A DNA stretch of 64,000 nt, taken from positions 36,142,501 to 36,206,500 of the forward strand of contig NC_092672.1 in the NCBI RefSeq assembly GCF_964355755.1. Reading direction: 5' to 3'. A program made the translations under genes and the position numbers. Positions 1 through 12,284 of the stretch are shown here, piece after piece (position 1 is the first letter of the stretch; each line of letters starts with the position of its first letter). The notes under the pieces were generated by a model, which searched no databases, was not told the origin of the DNA, and saw nothing but the letters and a program-made list of their open reading frames with translations. The stretch is from Antedon mediterranea (taxonomy: Eukaryota > Echinodermata > Crinoidea > Comatulida > Antedonidae).

Positions 1-1507
1 TTTTACATACTTTACAAGTTCAAATTAACCGGATTAATGTGTTGACTTGTTTTTAATTGTAGGCGACATTATCTTGCAAAATAATGTTCAGTTTTGATAA
101 ATTTGATTTTATTCAGTGACGTCATCCTTCTCGTTGATATTGCAGACAAATAGAGTTACATATTTCTAATGCTCAATTAACATTTTTAATAATTTTATAC
201 GTACATTTATCTATAATAATATTCCTGACATTTGTTTTTTTCAATTAGAAGAAAATAGATTGAAAGACTAGACTATATATTTTAAATAATAACTTGGGTG
301 GCAGTTAAAACATATTATTTCATTAAACATACTAGTTGATAATATCACAGTGGTTGATGTAGGTAAAGTACAGTGAAATAAAAGCTAGTATAGTTTGTAT
401 TTTGTTTAAAAGAGCTTTTAATTCATTCGGTTTAGACTCAAATTATTAAAGATCGGACGTAAGCAACTCAACAATGGATGTCGTCGAAACTGTCGCTTGC
501 GTTGCGCGTACGCCCGGTTGTGTTGCGCGTACGCCCGTTGCTTTGCACCTACGCCCGGTTGCTTTGCTCGTACGCCCGGTTGCGTTGCGGAGATAGAAAG
601 CTTTTTCATCAATATAGCGATTCTAAAATTATCTTCAGCAAAATTATAAACATTTCAAAACAATTATGAATTAATTTGTAATGTCAAAATTCGAATGCAG
701 TTTAAAACTCTTAAGTAACATATACAAAATAATGTTTCTTATAGTTTCAGTTTGATAATACATCGGAAATTGATGTTTCGGGAATGATAGAATGTTAATA
801 ATCTTGATTTCGGTACACCCCCTTAAGTAACCAATGACATTCACTAATGTTCTTATAAGACCACATTCCTATGGGACTACGCTTAGTTTGACATCAGATT
901 CGCAGCGTGTGACTTGAAACGGAAGAAGGGATTTTCATTTCTAAGCCCCAATTATAAAAAGTGTAAGAGAGTCTATGCGAGCTTAAAATGTTACTGGCGG
1001 CTAGAAATGTCACAGTCAAGGGCACCACGGACTGTTAGCGGTATTCCTTAGATATTACTTATTATGGATTTATCTATTGAACAACGCGTATTTATTTGTT
1101 TATTTATTTCTTATTTTTTTTACCGATTTATGGTTCTAAATATTATATCAAATTGACATTTTTTTCCTTTTGAGATTATAACTTTATTTTAATTCCAATT
1201 ATTTCATTATATACACGCACTTATATTCGATGGAATCTAATAAAATAAATACCCGGAAGTGTTTCTTCTTATTTTTTTTCTATATATCAATTTTTTTGTT
1301 GATAAGTATAATATTGACGATCCTCTTGCCTTAACATTGAATGTTCGTGTTTTAAATGTAGGCCTACCATATCTGGTTGTAAAACTAAATTAATTTAGAA
1401 ATATCTGTTACCAAGCCTATACTTTTTTTGGGTAAAAGCCTCTAAGTTTTTTAACTAAAATACAATTGTTTAACTTCGGTGTTTATTATTATTTAGTATT
1501 ATTTCAG
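1..1507. other. AT-rich non-coding sequence with a short GC-rich tandem repeat
   Basis: I see no convincing gene. At about 490-597 a roughly 24-base motif (gttgcg/ttgctttgc followed by gtacgcccg) is repeated about five times. Open frames across it on both strands come from the repeat (RAYAQ- and RLLCTYA-type peptides) and have no protein character. The remainder is A/T-rich low-complexity sequence. Confidence 0.5.
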
Positions 1508-1643
1508 TCTTCACCATGTAAATCACGCATTATTAGACGAGATTATAGAGGACTATCCGGCCGAAAGCTTATCCAAATCAGTGGAATTAGAATCCACCGC
1601 CACAGAATTCAAGCAAGTTAAAGAAAACAAATGGCAGAAATAA
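1508..1643 (+). CDS. Possible terminal coding exon of a gene entering from the left edge
   Basis: A pyrimidine-rich stretch ending in ttatttcag is followed by an open frame (T|CTT CAC CAT GTA AAT ...) of about 44 codons to TAA at 1641-1643. The peptide begins LHHVNHALLDEIIEDYP and ends VKENKWQK. Its acidic, helix-like composition differs from the translated AT-rich surroundings, and an AATAAA-type signal lies near 2100. I do not recognise the family. It could be the last exon of a plus-strand gene whose other exons lie outside the window, or a chance open frame. Confidence 0.28.
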
Positions 1644-2139
1644 TGATTGTTTGTAATGTGTTTATGCCACTTGGACATATAGAACGGAAGCTAGCACGTA
1701 AAAACGGCTTAACACGTCAACAGATAGATTTAAGTGATGCAGGGTGACTGAATAGCACAGCTGAATCTACGCCAAAGGACAACCTGTGTGTTTATCCTAG
1801 TCTCATTAAAACCTCATATAATGCGGATCAAATTAGGATTAGGGAGGATTAATAGTGTAGATGGCAGGCGAGGCTGTTAGTCTTTCAGTATTAGTTGAAT
1901 ATCTTCCCTCAATCGCGAGGTGCCTAGAGAGTGATCTGCTAGCTGATTCTAGCCTCTATACCTCCCTGCTAGAAATGTCATAAGTTGTGTTACCATGTTG
2001 GACTATCCAACAACATTTTGGTTATATGATTCATTATCAACAAAATGTGAATTGAATATGACAATCATTATTATTGGATATCATTTCATCTTTAAAAGAA
2101 AATAAATAAATCGATATACAAGTTGATGAAATCATGGAC
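1644..2139. other. Non-coding spacer
   Basis: I see no gene. It would be the 3' UTR and flank of the possible exon ending at 1643, with tandem AATAAATAAA near 2100. Confidence 0.3.
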
Positions 2140-2560
2140 CTATAATTGTACACGTGATGAATGATACGCGCGCGTCAACTTGGACCTACAATTGTACACA
2201 CATGATGAATGATACGCGCGCGTCAACTTGGACCTATTGTATACATGATGAATAATACGCGCGCGTTAACTTGGACCTATTGTACACGAGATGAATGATA
2301 CGCGCGCGTTAACTTAGACCTATAAATGTACACATGATGAATGATACGCGCGCGTTTATTTTGCCCTATTATTGTTGTACACTTGATGAATGATACGCGC
2401 GCGTTAAGTTGGACCTATAATTGTACACATGATGAATGATACGCGCGCGTCAACTTGGACCTATAATTGTACACGTGATAAATGATACGCGCGCGCCAAC
2501 TTGGACCTATAATTGTACACATGACGAATGATACGCACGCGTCAACTTTGTGTGTTTAAA
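2140..2560. repeat. Tandem repeat with CGCGCGCG cores
   Basis: About nine units of roughly 46 bases share gatgaatgatacgcgcgcgt, followed by caacttggacctataattgtacac. Each unit holds an alternating CG run of 6-8 bases in otherwise AT-rich DNA. The sequence is non-coding. Units differ by small substitutions and indels, so the array is not very recent. Confidence 0.85.
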
Positions 2561-4159
2561 CTTAATTTCTGTTTCATTATTGTTTACATTTTAGATAAAA
2601 ACTATATATAAATCATAGCCTAATTTTATTATATCCTTTAAAATACCTGGTGGCAGTTTGAACTATGTGAACACGACACAGTTTTATATCTATACATGCC
2701 GTTAACTCCGTGAATTAGTTTTCGCATTAGATAAAGTCGAAATTACACAATTCAACCGATTGACTGTCCATTTTAAATCCGTGCCGACTCAACAATATGA
2801 ATAAAGCGTTATATAATAAACTAATGTTTGTTACCCAAACAGAGACAAAATGTCATGGACTAGCCTAATCATTTGTTATTTATGATTGCTATAGATTAGA
2901 TATATAGTCTAATGGATTTACTTTCCCTGAGCGGTTCACAGTTAACTGCCATTGGCGGTAATCCGGTAGTCGCTTTGGGATCGGTCTTTGCATCACAAAC
3001 ACAAACGAATCGTACCATCCGCCTGATATTGCAAACGTTTGATTGATACAATTATTATAGTATGGATGATAAGTTGTAGGGGTATTTTATCACAATTATG
3101 AGATTAAATCAGATTGAGCGAACAATTCGTATCCCAAACTCGATGAACAGACGCACTCCGCTGTTATAACGTCCTTTTATCGTTTCCTAATGGCGCCAAA
3201 TTGACGGAACGTAGCAGAACAAAACGCACTATGTTCGTCGGATAATTTTTCACTTTTAGTTTTACAAAGAGCCACCGAACAGGATAAGAGCCCGAATTAG
3301 AAAACCGACACTCAATTTAGAATATTGAAACCGTTTATTGGTATTTAGTTATAAAATTAATCTCATATAAAAATATAAATTGCTGACTTCGATATCTTAG
3401 TCGAAGCACCAATATACCAATCGCGTGGATTATCTTCTCAAATTTCGCCTTTGAAATCGCGTTGGAGCGTGTATGATTTAATAAAAGGAACACTTAACAT
3501 TAAAGCCTAGCACCCGGTCGCCGTATGAAAACACTCGACGAGTAACAACTCAGTACCCGGCGGCCGTGCTTCGACAGGTCAAGTGTGTATATCTTAGCCT
3601 ACGGCTACATAAGCGTTACTAGTGTGTTATTAACTAGTGTGTTAAATTTATAAAAACTTATCTTTTTAGAATATACTTTCCGGTACTCTTTATATTTCTC
3701 ATTAATTTTTACATAATATTGACCTTCTGTTGCCGCGTGTGTGTATGTTTGATGTTTGTAAGTTTGTACTTAATTTTGAACACTTAACATGTCGATCTGC
3801 TTTACTCTATCGGATTTGGAATCACTTTTATTAACAAAACCAACGAGTTTGTTAAGTAAACATCATCACTAGTAATGGTTGATAATACTTTTTCTTAACT
3901 CGTGTTAATCCGGATTGTCTGTCGTTTGATAAACAGTTTCAGTAAAATGGTACAGCATCACGTACGGAGTGAGAGTTTAGTTATAATGTGCGTTTTTTGT
4001 GTCAGCGCATTTTACGTCTGTTTTTAAATTGGAGAAAGTTTTAAACATTGATTAGCCTATAGGCCTTATATATATAATTATATACAAATGCAATTTTTCT
4101 TTTCGTTTTTTAGTCTTTCGTGACAAGTTATTTCATCTTGCAATTATTATAACCATTTC
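2561..4159. other. Gene-free AT-rich sequence
   Basis: No long open frame, RNA gene or repeat is recognised. Short scattered palindromes only. Confidence 0.4.
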
Positions 4160-4512
4160 TTAAAGATGTATTGTCCCCCAAAAACAAGAAAAATAAAGAT
4201 TAATAAAATCAGACTTTGAATATATTATTTTATAGCTTTAATAAAGTAAATCATTTCTGTAGGAAAAAACTGAACAAAATTAATGTTTTCACTTATAAAA
4301 TTACAAAATGAATGGTTAAATTCAACCAAAAACCCACTGGCTGGCAGCCAATTTGGCCATTTTTTGCTTTAAATTACAGTTTTTCAGGTAAATACATTTT
4401 TTTTCGATCCAATTTTTGGTCAAAGTGGATAAATATTATGTTACATTAAAATGACATGCTTAACAAAAATTTTGTTAAGAATTATTTTTTCAGGGGGACA
4501 ATACATCTTTAA
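4160..4512. mobile_element. MITE-like element with 20-bp inverted repeats and TTAA ends (copy 1)
   Basis: The left end reads ttaaagatgtattgtccccc, and the right end is its reverse complement, gggggacaatacatctttaa. The 353-base interior is AT-rich and codes for nothing. A TTAA at both outer edges fits a TTAA-type target duplication, as in piggyBac-like non-autonomous elements, but the family is inferred from the ends only. Related copies lie at about 6165-6296 (internally deleted) and 6697-7187. Confidence 0.7.
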
Positions 4513-5210
4513 TGTATTGTTAACCATTGATAGAAATGTTGAATCGTGTATCAAAATTATAATTGCCATAGATAACACATCTACATGCTACCTACATTTT
4601 CTTTTTCCTTTTTTTTTTATCTTTACATTTTTTCAACCTTTCTTAAATTATTATTTTTTTCATCATAACACACACTTTCGTTTCGTAGATTGTAATTTTA
4701 GGTTTTTTTTCTTGGAAATTATAGCCTAAAAACAGTTAAAAAAAAGTTTAGTTGTAATTATTAATTATCTTTGATATGATGAAGCAAAGTTCGTCTCTTT
4801 AAACATATTTAGCGTGATTATCAACATTTCCATGTTAGGCCTCCTGAATTGGCTCGGTGAGGCATCAGGATGACCATGAACGGCGGTCATAAATGCCTTA
4901 TTTCCATATGCCGAGCACTATGTTTTCTAATGTTCAGGCTTAGGCTGGCCACACAATTTCTAAATTAGCGTTATAGAGATTAAATTAATTTTAAATATAT
5001 TTTATTTTTGGAGAATCTGTATATTTTTCAACATTAATATTGACTAAGTTTGATTACTAACAAAAATGTTTTAAAGCAATTTAATTTAATTTATATAATC
5101 AAAAACGCTTTGTAACAAGACAACATTATTTATAATTTTAAAACAATACATTTGATATTAAGCAATTTAATTCATTGTATTCTTTATTATTTATATACAG
5201 TATATGGTTT
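4513..5210. other. Gene-free AT-rich spacer
   Basis: Poly-T and poly-A rich sequence with no supported feature. Confidence 0.4.
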
Positions 5211-5505
5211 TATTTAAGCCATCATTGAAACGCGTTTGGTTTTATTTAAGCCATCATTAAAACGCGTTTTGTATTATGCATTTGTTTTATTTAAGCCATC
5301 ATTAAAACGCGTTTATTTATATACAGTACATGCATTTGTTTTATTTAAGCCATCATTGAAACGCGTTTGGTTTTATTTAAGCCATCATTAAAACGCGTTT
5401 TGTATTATGCATTTGTTTTATTTAAGCCATCATTAAAACGCGTTTATTTATATACAGTACATGCATTTGTTTTATTTAAGCCATCATTAAAACGCGTTTT
5501 GTATA
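5211..5505. repeat. Tandem repeat, unit about 33-60 bases
   Basis: The core tttatttaagccatcattaaaacgcgttt (with gaaacgcg variants) occurs about eight times. It is embedded in a higher-order unit that includes tatacagtacatgcatttg. No coding potential was seen. Confidence 0.85.
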
Positions 5506-6164
5506 GAAACTGAAGAATGTTCCAAGTTGAGACAGTAGGCTTACGAATATTTGTAATATAATATTTATTTACGTCTCACCTCCAAATTTCGAAGTAAAAT
5601 TAATAACAGCGGTAATCGTACCAGAGATAACAATAGTAGATAATATGGTGTTCTTTCTATGGATATTATATCTGAAATAAAGAATGCATGAATGAATTTA
5701 TCCGAATCATTGCTTCTTTTCATCTTATGAAATTGGAATTCGTCATAAGAATAAAGAAAAATAATACATAGATTATTTTGAACAGACTTAAGCAAAATCA
5801 TCAAAGATGTTTTTGCTAATTAAGCATTGATAAACCAGACAACGACAAATATGAGACTCGTAAATATTCATGATTCTTGTACTAAAAAAAATATTTTTCA
5901 TTCTAAATTCTATGTTATGATCTCATTGAGAAAAGCTCAGAAAAAAATGCAATGCAAATTAATGACTTATATCTCCGTTAATGATAAGTTAAGTTCTGTT
6001 CAAATGTTAACCTATTCAATGAACAAGATTGACATCGAAGACCTTCGATAGTTAATGTGTTCTAATACACACATAGTGCACGAAAATGAAACTAGATACA
6101 AATGAACTTACTGTAGCAATGATGCTATGATGCTATTCTCATTGAATCTCTTTTATTTATTCAA
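5506..6164. other. Gene-free AT-rich spacer
   Basis: Short open frames on both strands lack protein character or splice support. Confidence 0.35.
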
Positions 6165-6296
6165 GTCCTCCAAAAACATGAAAAATGAAGATTAATAAAA
6201 TCAGACTTTGAATATATTTTAAAAAAACTCCGAAAATTTACTTATAAAATAACAAAATAAAATGTTTTTTTTCAGGGGGACAATATATCTTTAACG
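6165..6296. mobile_element. Internally deleted relative of the TTAA-ended MITE
   Basis: It shares the subterminal string gattaataaaatcagactttgaatata with the element at 4160 and keeps one end (cagggggacaatatatcttt). The other end is degraded to caagtcctccaaaaac. Confidence 0.5.
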
Positions 6297-6696
6297 CATT
6301 CTTCAAATCAAATAAACACACCAGTTTGTAAGTCTCATTAAAAAAATTAATCTTTAATAAAATCATGCATTATGTTTAATGTTCTTAAAATAAATGTCTA
6401 CATTTTAAAAATATTGCGCTAAATATAACATTAACAATATAACTATTTTTCATCGGAATTACGCATAACTAGGCTATATAATGAGCTTAAAGAAATATCC
6501 ACGTTTGTTATACATTTATTTTAACATAACTATTATATCCTTAAACTTAGTCTAGTTTTTGTACACCTTTATATACAAGTGTTGATGAACTTTTTATAAT
6601 CATCTTCTATTTTAACATATTTACAAAATCTCTCAATCTTATCATCATTTGTTGTTATACATTTATTTAAGACACTATTAATACTGTTTAATATCC

Positions 6697-7187
6697 TTAA
6701 AGATGTATTGTCCCTTTGACTAATTCCAAAAAAATAAAAATTAAAAGATTTCGAAAAAAGTGGGTCATTTTGAAGTGTCATAATAGTTATTAACTTTCAC
6801 CAAGAATTAGTCGAGAAAAAAAATATAGACGTTTTTTTGTTCAAAAAATAAGTTTTTGATAAAAACATATCTCATAATGCAACGAGCTTGTTTGGCTAAA
6901 AACTTCCTCGCGATCTGTGTGAGAACACCTTCTTAACCGTGTCGAGAGTTGTAAACAATCCTAATTAGCATCATGCATAATGCATACTCGTGGTTTGCAT
7001 TTTTTTGTTTTCCTTCGCTCGCAACGATTTGTAATCAATTAATTTACCTGTTAATTACGTAAACTTGTTTTTGGCTCGAATTTTTGACTTAAAGTTAATA
7101 ACTTTAATTTTACTTTGATATGACCAATTTAAATTTAGAATATTTTGACCTTCATTTTTTGTGTTTGAAGAGACAATACATCTTTAA
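6697..7187. mobile_element. MITE-like element, TTAA-ended family (copy 2)
   Basis: The left end ttaaagatgtattgtccct and right end agacaatacatctttaa match those of the element at 4160. The 491-base interior is different and non-coding, so two different interiors share the same ends. Confidence 0.6.
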
Positions 7188-9162
7188 AATTTTGTCCAGT
7201 TTTGTGCACATTTTTACAAGTGTTGATATATTGTTGATAATCATCTTCTATTTTACATATTTTACAAAATTGTACGAGCATCGTCAACAAAAGTTTTTTT
7301 TTATTTAGGCCTAAAGAATATTTCTGTTAAGATGTTGTGGTTTTACCAAAATCATTATCGTGATGAAAGTTCAGTTATATATACAAAATGATTTTGAGTG
7401 TTATTAACTATACATTCTTTGCTTGTGCCTAGCCCTATGAGGATCTTTTCATGTTATCTATTTAATTAGATAATACGACCAATCGGCCTATAGGTTTATT
7501 TAGAATTGGCTTACTACGGCCGACTATGCTGCGTTTGGCATTCGGGTTATCATCATATCATATCATTTTATTTCACTTTACTAACAATATAAAAAAATTG
7601 GAGGAGCCTAAATGAAAGCATAGCTTGTAGTGAATAGGCTCAAAATCGATGTCACAGTACAGAACGAAGTTAAAAAAAACATTTTACTCCTTTTAGATCA
7701 TGTTTGCTCTTCCCACAAATCTGTTTTGGTAATTTACAATTTCCACAAGTTTGCGCATGACACACGGCGCCGTGGTACGCCCTCCCTAGGTTCAGAACGC
7801 CCTCCTGAGATATCTATTAATTCCCTGGAGTGGTGTAGTTAATGACAAATAAAGCGGCCCCGTAACTGGCATAATGTACACAGGACATCTGTGACATGCG
7901 CAAAGTTAGCCGATCGTTGACCCGCCTCCGTGATTATCTATAGGCTTAATTCTGATCCACAGTTTTCATTTTACAGACATTTTGGCTACAAAATGGTTTT
8001 TGATGTGTTTTGCGAAATGTGCTATTGTTGCCGCGACTCAGTTTATATGATAAGTTTGGACATATTTTTAGGTGGTAGATAGAATTGCGTAAATTAAACT
8101 GTACTACATCATAAACCATGTAGACACTCATAAAGTCATACTTATTGTACTACATCAGCTATGTGCGGGGCTACGAGTCTTACAATATTAAATCTGATTG
8201 GCCAAAGGAGGTGTCGATGAATGTCAAATATCAACAGATTACTACTTTGTAATTAATTTTAGGCCTATATTAAGCCAAATAAATTATCTGAGATCCGTGG
8301 TTCCCGATTGCCCGTCCAAAATTGCTTGCCAACGCACGCACTTCTTTTTATCGTCTGATTGTTGCAGGATGTTCACCCCACATAGGCCAAACACTTGCAT
8401 TGAAAACTCTAGTTGCTATCGGCAATATTTTCTGTCAGCGGCTCCTCTAGACACCCAGGCCGTCAGTACTGATTGTCTTGATCGTTAAGCCTAGCCTCCA
8501 CTAGATCTGTTACAAATTTAACCGGCTGTGTTTCAGGCTCTTTGTCATCGCTCCAATTCCGTGATGTGTCGCCAATAACAATGTTTATGTATCCTATCAA
8601 AACCGAGTATATGTTCGTTTTTAATTTCTGCCACAATAAAATAGGTTGATTGATGTAAATAATTCGAAATAGCGACAAAAATCTATTAGGACGCCTGCGA
8701 GTACCCTACATTTTGAGGTTATATTAGGTTCATTTATGGCATTCGTGTTGTTGTCTCATAATATGCCCTAAATAATGTCATTTTTTCATGTCAGGTGACA
8801 ACATTTAAAGAAAATTTGTTTAAGGGTTGATTCGTTCCGCGCAGGTTCAGTTGCAATCATTATGGTGGGTTAATTTATAGCGAATAACTAGGTAACTAGG
8901 AAATAATGCAATGCTGTCGCGTATGAAAAAGTTTAAAGTAATGTTGGAAAGGAGAGGGCGCTGTGCTTCTTTTTGATAAGTAAGTGTTTATTTCGATCAT
9001 TATCATCATGTCATCCTGTGCTGGATGTAGCCCCCATCATGATCTCTCTAAGCTATCGGCTAGTTCGCGCGCGCCTTACACAGATATCGCTTGGTGGTAC
9101 CATCTCTCCATCTTCCAGTTCTTGGTTGCCATTCTGTGTAGGCCTATATATTGTTAATCGTA
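7188..9162. other. Gene-free spacer and 3' flank of the TIR exon
   Basis: No gene is recognised. On the minus strand an AATAAA (plus-strand tttatt at about 8987-8992) lies about 170 bases after the TIR stop codon and is a plausible poly(A) signal for the receptor locus. Confidence 0.4.
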
Positions 9163-9706
9163 CTAGTTTATAAGACGGTCGTGATGCGCGTTAGGACTGT
9201 TCAATGCTGCTGCTAAGCGAGTCCAAAACACCTTCTGACCATCTGGATGCTTAGGCCATTCGATGTACGTTTTCTTTCTCAATATTTTTTGAAGTAATGT
9301 CGGCATGTTCCTGCTGGGAACAGACTCCAATATTACAACAACAAATATATCTTCATGGTTATCGAACATACGGGTCCTTGCCATCTCCATTTCAAAGTAA
9401 CACCACTCGCTTTTCGCAAAGTTCTTGGTAACAACGATAAGCATTTTGCGGCTGTATTTAATTGCGTTCGAAATATTGTCAGCGATTGCATCACCAACAA
9501 CGAAGTCTCGAAAGTCCACGCATAAACTAAATCCGAACTCTGGGCCCTCTAACATCGGTAATGCTGACTTTAAGACCCAGTCCTGGTCTTTGCTGTTGTA
9601 CGAGACAAACGCATCGTATCGAATTTGAACACCATCCACCGGAGGTGGGCCTTCATTTTCCAATCTCTCATACTGTTTCCGAAGCAGACGTCTCTGATTC
9701 CAGTAC
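9163..9706 (-). CDS. Shared TIR-domain constant exon of the Toll-like receptor cluster
   Basis: This is the terminal coding exon, 180 residues plus TAG. The acceptor is tattttag|GTACTGG, and the first base completes the Arg codon AG|G of the upstream cassettes, giving ...FRWDIR-YWNQRRLLRKQYERL, the usual TLR juxtamembrane pattern. TIR box 1 is YDAFVSYNSKDQDWV, box 2 is RDFVVGDAIADNI, a later core is LIVVTKNFAKSEWCYFEMEMA, and box 3 is FW in KVFWTRL. The BB-loop proline seen in most TLRs (RDFxPG) is Val here. It is the only TIR-coding sequence I find in the window, and it lies downstream of every LRR cassette on the same strand. It would act on the cytoplasmic face as an adaptor-recruiting domain for all of them. 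Confidence 0.93.
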
Positions 9707-10075
9707 CTAAAATAACAATTTAAAGAATACATTAGATAAATAAATTCCAGTCACCACAGATATGTTACAAAAGTTTACCAAATTAAACATTTAATTCTAC
9801 AACAAAAATAAGACGTTTGCGTGTAATGATGTAACAACTTCAACCCTAACATTTCGTCAACATGTTAACGCACTAATTTGTTTATGGTGGTCAAATTGAG
9901 TCTGGATACTTGCTGTTTTAAAATAAAAGTATGCTTAAGCATATTTGTACCCGTGTTCAAGGAAGCTGATGTTCTTATCTTTCCGTTTATTTATTATTTT
10001 TAAAGGATAAAAGTGTGGTGTGACATTTTTTTGTCTTAAGTTTTTATCTGGTATCCAAGTGTCAAGAAAGATTTA
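9707..10075. other. Intron sequence upstream of the TIR exon
   Basis: The 3' end of the common intron, with a pyrimidine-rich tract and acceptor at 9707. No other feature was seen. Confidence 0.6.
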
Positions 10076-10964
10076 CCCAGTTGCAACTGTAAAGAGGGTT
10101 ACGTCGTAGATTACCTGATGTCCCATCGAAATAAATAAATAAGAAAACCACAACTGACAGGAAAGCTGCAGAGCTACAAGTTGCAACTGTAAGGAGGATG
10201 ACGTCATGCGTAGAATTACCTGTCTGATATCCCATCGAAATAAATAAGTAAGAAAACCAACAACTGTCAAGAAAACTGCAGAGCTACAAGTTGCAACTGT
10301 AAGGAGGGTGACGTCATGCGTAGACTTACCTGGTGTCCAATTTAAATAAATAGTAAGTAAACCAGCTACTTTCAAGAAAGCTGCAGAGCCACAAGTTGCA
10401 ACTGTAAGGAGGGTGACGTCATATGCGTAGACTTACCTGATGTCCCATCGAAATAAATAAATAACACAGCAACTGTCAAGAAAGCTGCAGAGCTACAAGT
10501 TGCAACTGTAAGGAGGCTGACGTCATATTCGTAGACTTACCTGATGTCCCATCGAAATAAATAAATAAGGAACACAGCAACTGTCAAGAAAGCTTCAGAG
10601 CTACTAGTAGCGACTGTAAGGAGGGTGACGTCATATGCGTAGACTTACCTGATGTCCCATCGAAATAAATAAGAAACACAGCAACTGTCAAGAAAGCTGC
10701 AGAGCTACAAGTTGCAACTGTAAGGAGGGTGACGTCATATGCGTAGACTTACCTGATGTCCCATCGAAATAAATAAATAAGAAACACAGCAACTGTCAAG
10801 AAAGCTGCAGAGCTACTAGTAGCGACTGTAAGGAGGGTGACGTCATATGCGTAGACTTACCTGATGTCCCATCGAAATAAATAAATAAGAAACACAGCAA
10901 CTGTCAAGAAAGCTGCAGAGCTACAAGTTGCAACTGTAAGAAGGGTGACGTCATATGCGTAGAC
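10076..10964 (-). repeat. Tandem array of transmembrane/splice-donor segments (array A, about 8 units)
   Basis: Units of about 105-111 bases repeat the 3' end of cassette 1. Minus-strand content is roughly: TGACGTCA region, a coding-like transmembrane stretch (ATCSSAAFLTV...FLIYLFRWDIR), then CAG|GTAAGTCTACG. Donor-like sites recur at about 10.10, 10.21, 10.32, 10.43, 10.54, 10.64, 10.75 and 10.85 kb. None has a preceding ectodomain. The array lies in the intron between cassette 1 and the TIR exon. Confidence 0.85.
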
Positions 10965-10968
10965 TTAC

Positions 10969-12038
10969 CTGATGTCCCATCGAAATAAATAAATAAGAAA
11001 CACAGCAACTGTCAAGAAAGCTGCAGAGCTACAAGTTGCAATGATAATAATCACCGTCACATCATAGCATTTTAAAGAGTCTGCATCGAAATTTAAAATA
11101 CTCGTTTCGTTTTTGTTTTTACATGTTGTATGTTCAGTGTTAATGAATGTGACGTTAGTTTGATTTATCCATCGACGAAACCATACAAGATTACAATCAC
11201 AATTAAGTGGATTGTAAGCAAATCCAAACTTAACTAACTTTGTTAAATTTTGAATTCCGACTTTTTGATTTAATGTCGTTATTTTGTTATTTTGAATTGT
11301 AAAATATGCTATTTCTGGTGAACCTAAAAAAACGTCATCATGTATTTTACTGAGCGCGTTGTGTGAAAAGTCGACATTTTGTAGAAACGGGTGGTTTCTA
11401 AAGATATCAGGAGGGAAACTGGTAATCAAGTTTGAAGTCAAATAAACTGTATTCAATTTACGACAATTGTTAAAACTTCCACTTTGTATAGTTTTAACTG
11501 AAGAATATCTCATATATAGAACTTCTAATGATATCAATTTCTGGAACCAAATTCTTTTAACATGTGTAAGAGCACGGTTGTAGTTTAGCTGAAGAAATGT
11601 TAGCTTCGAGAGACCATCAAACGCTTGATCGCTTATTGTTGTATATCCCAGAAGATTACCGTCCAGATTTAGTAAAGTCATATCGTAGAAATTAACTAAA
11701 TCGTCTGATTCAATTGTGGTGATATGGTTTTCATCAAGTCGCAGAAGTCCAACATCAACAGGTATATCTTCCTTAGGAATATGTTTGAATGATTTCTCTC
11801 TACAATTAACAGAATGAACAATGTATATTTCAGATGACGAAAAGTGGGGGCAATATTTACAGGTACAAGTTTGTGGGCACTTCGTTGTGTTTGGTAGTTG
11901 AGTTCCATTTATTCTAAACGGATTGTATGACGTACAACCAGTAATTCTTGTTCCATTTTCCACTACCAACAACAATAATAAATAAATAATAATAATAATG
12001 ACGTAAGTCTTGCTGAAACCTGTACTCACATTTGCCAT
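10969..12038 (-). CDS. LRR ectodomain cassette 1 (variable exon, TLR cluster)
   Basis: A single exon encoding a hydrophobic leader (YVIIIIIYLLLLLVV, residues about 12-26), LRRNT (CPQTCTCKYC), about seven LRRs, LRRCT (NPLNCDCNLVWFRRWINQTN ... C ... C), a transmembrane helix and FRWDIR. It ends with a phase-2 CAG|GTAAGT donor matching the TIR acceptor. It is the cassette nearest the TIR exon (intron about 1.26 kb) and the most divergent member of its group. Its CDCNLVWFR resembles cassettes 9 and 10, while its NPFRINGTQ start resembles the main group. Spliced product: about 537 aa. Unspliced, the donor reads as TAA directly after FRWDIR. Confidence 0.88.
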
Positions 12039-12284
12039 CTTTCATGAGTTCTGATGTCAATTTCCGGTTTCGCTTCCTTTTCACGAGGTTAAATCTATCG
12101 AGTATTAGGCAAACATTCACTTTCGGAAGTAATAGGTTTAGAAACAAGTGGCCTTGGTGGTTTATGTTTTTCTTTACCTGTTTTAGTTTGTTCTTTTAAT
12201 GTTGGTCAAATAAATAAGTAAAACTAAATGAAAAATGGAATAAATAAATAAATAATTACATGAAAGTCTTCAGGTTTGTTTGTT
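12039..12284. other. 5' flank of cassette 1
   Basis: It should contain the start of cassette 1 transcripts. I could not identify a TATA box or the TTCCNNGGAA palindrome seen in other cassettes. Confidence 0.3.

Noticed and set aside
7630..8488. Short open frames around 7.6-8.7 kb
   Set aside because: No start context, splice signals, codon bias or recognisable motifs.
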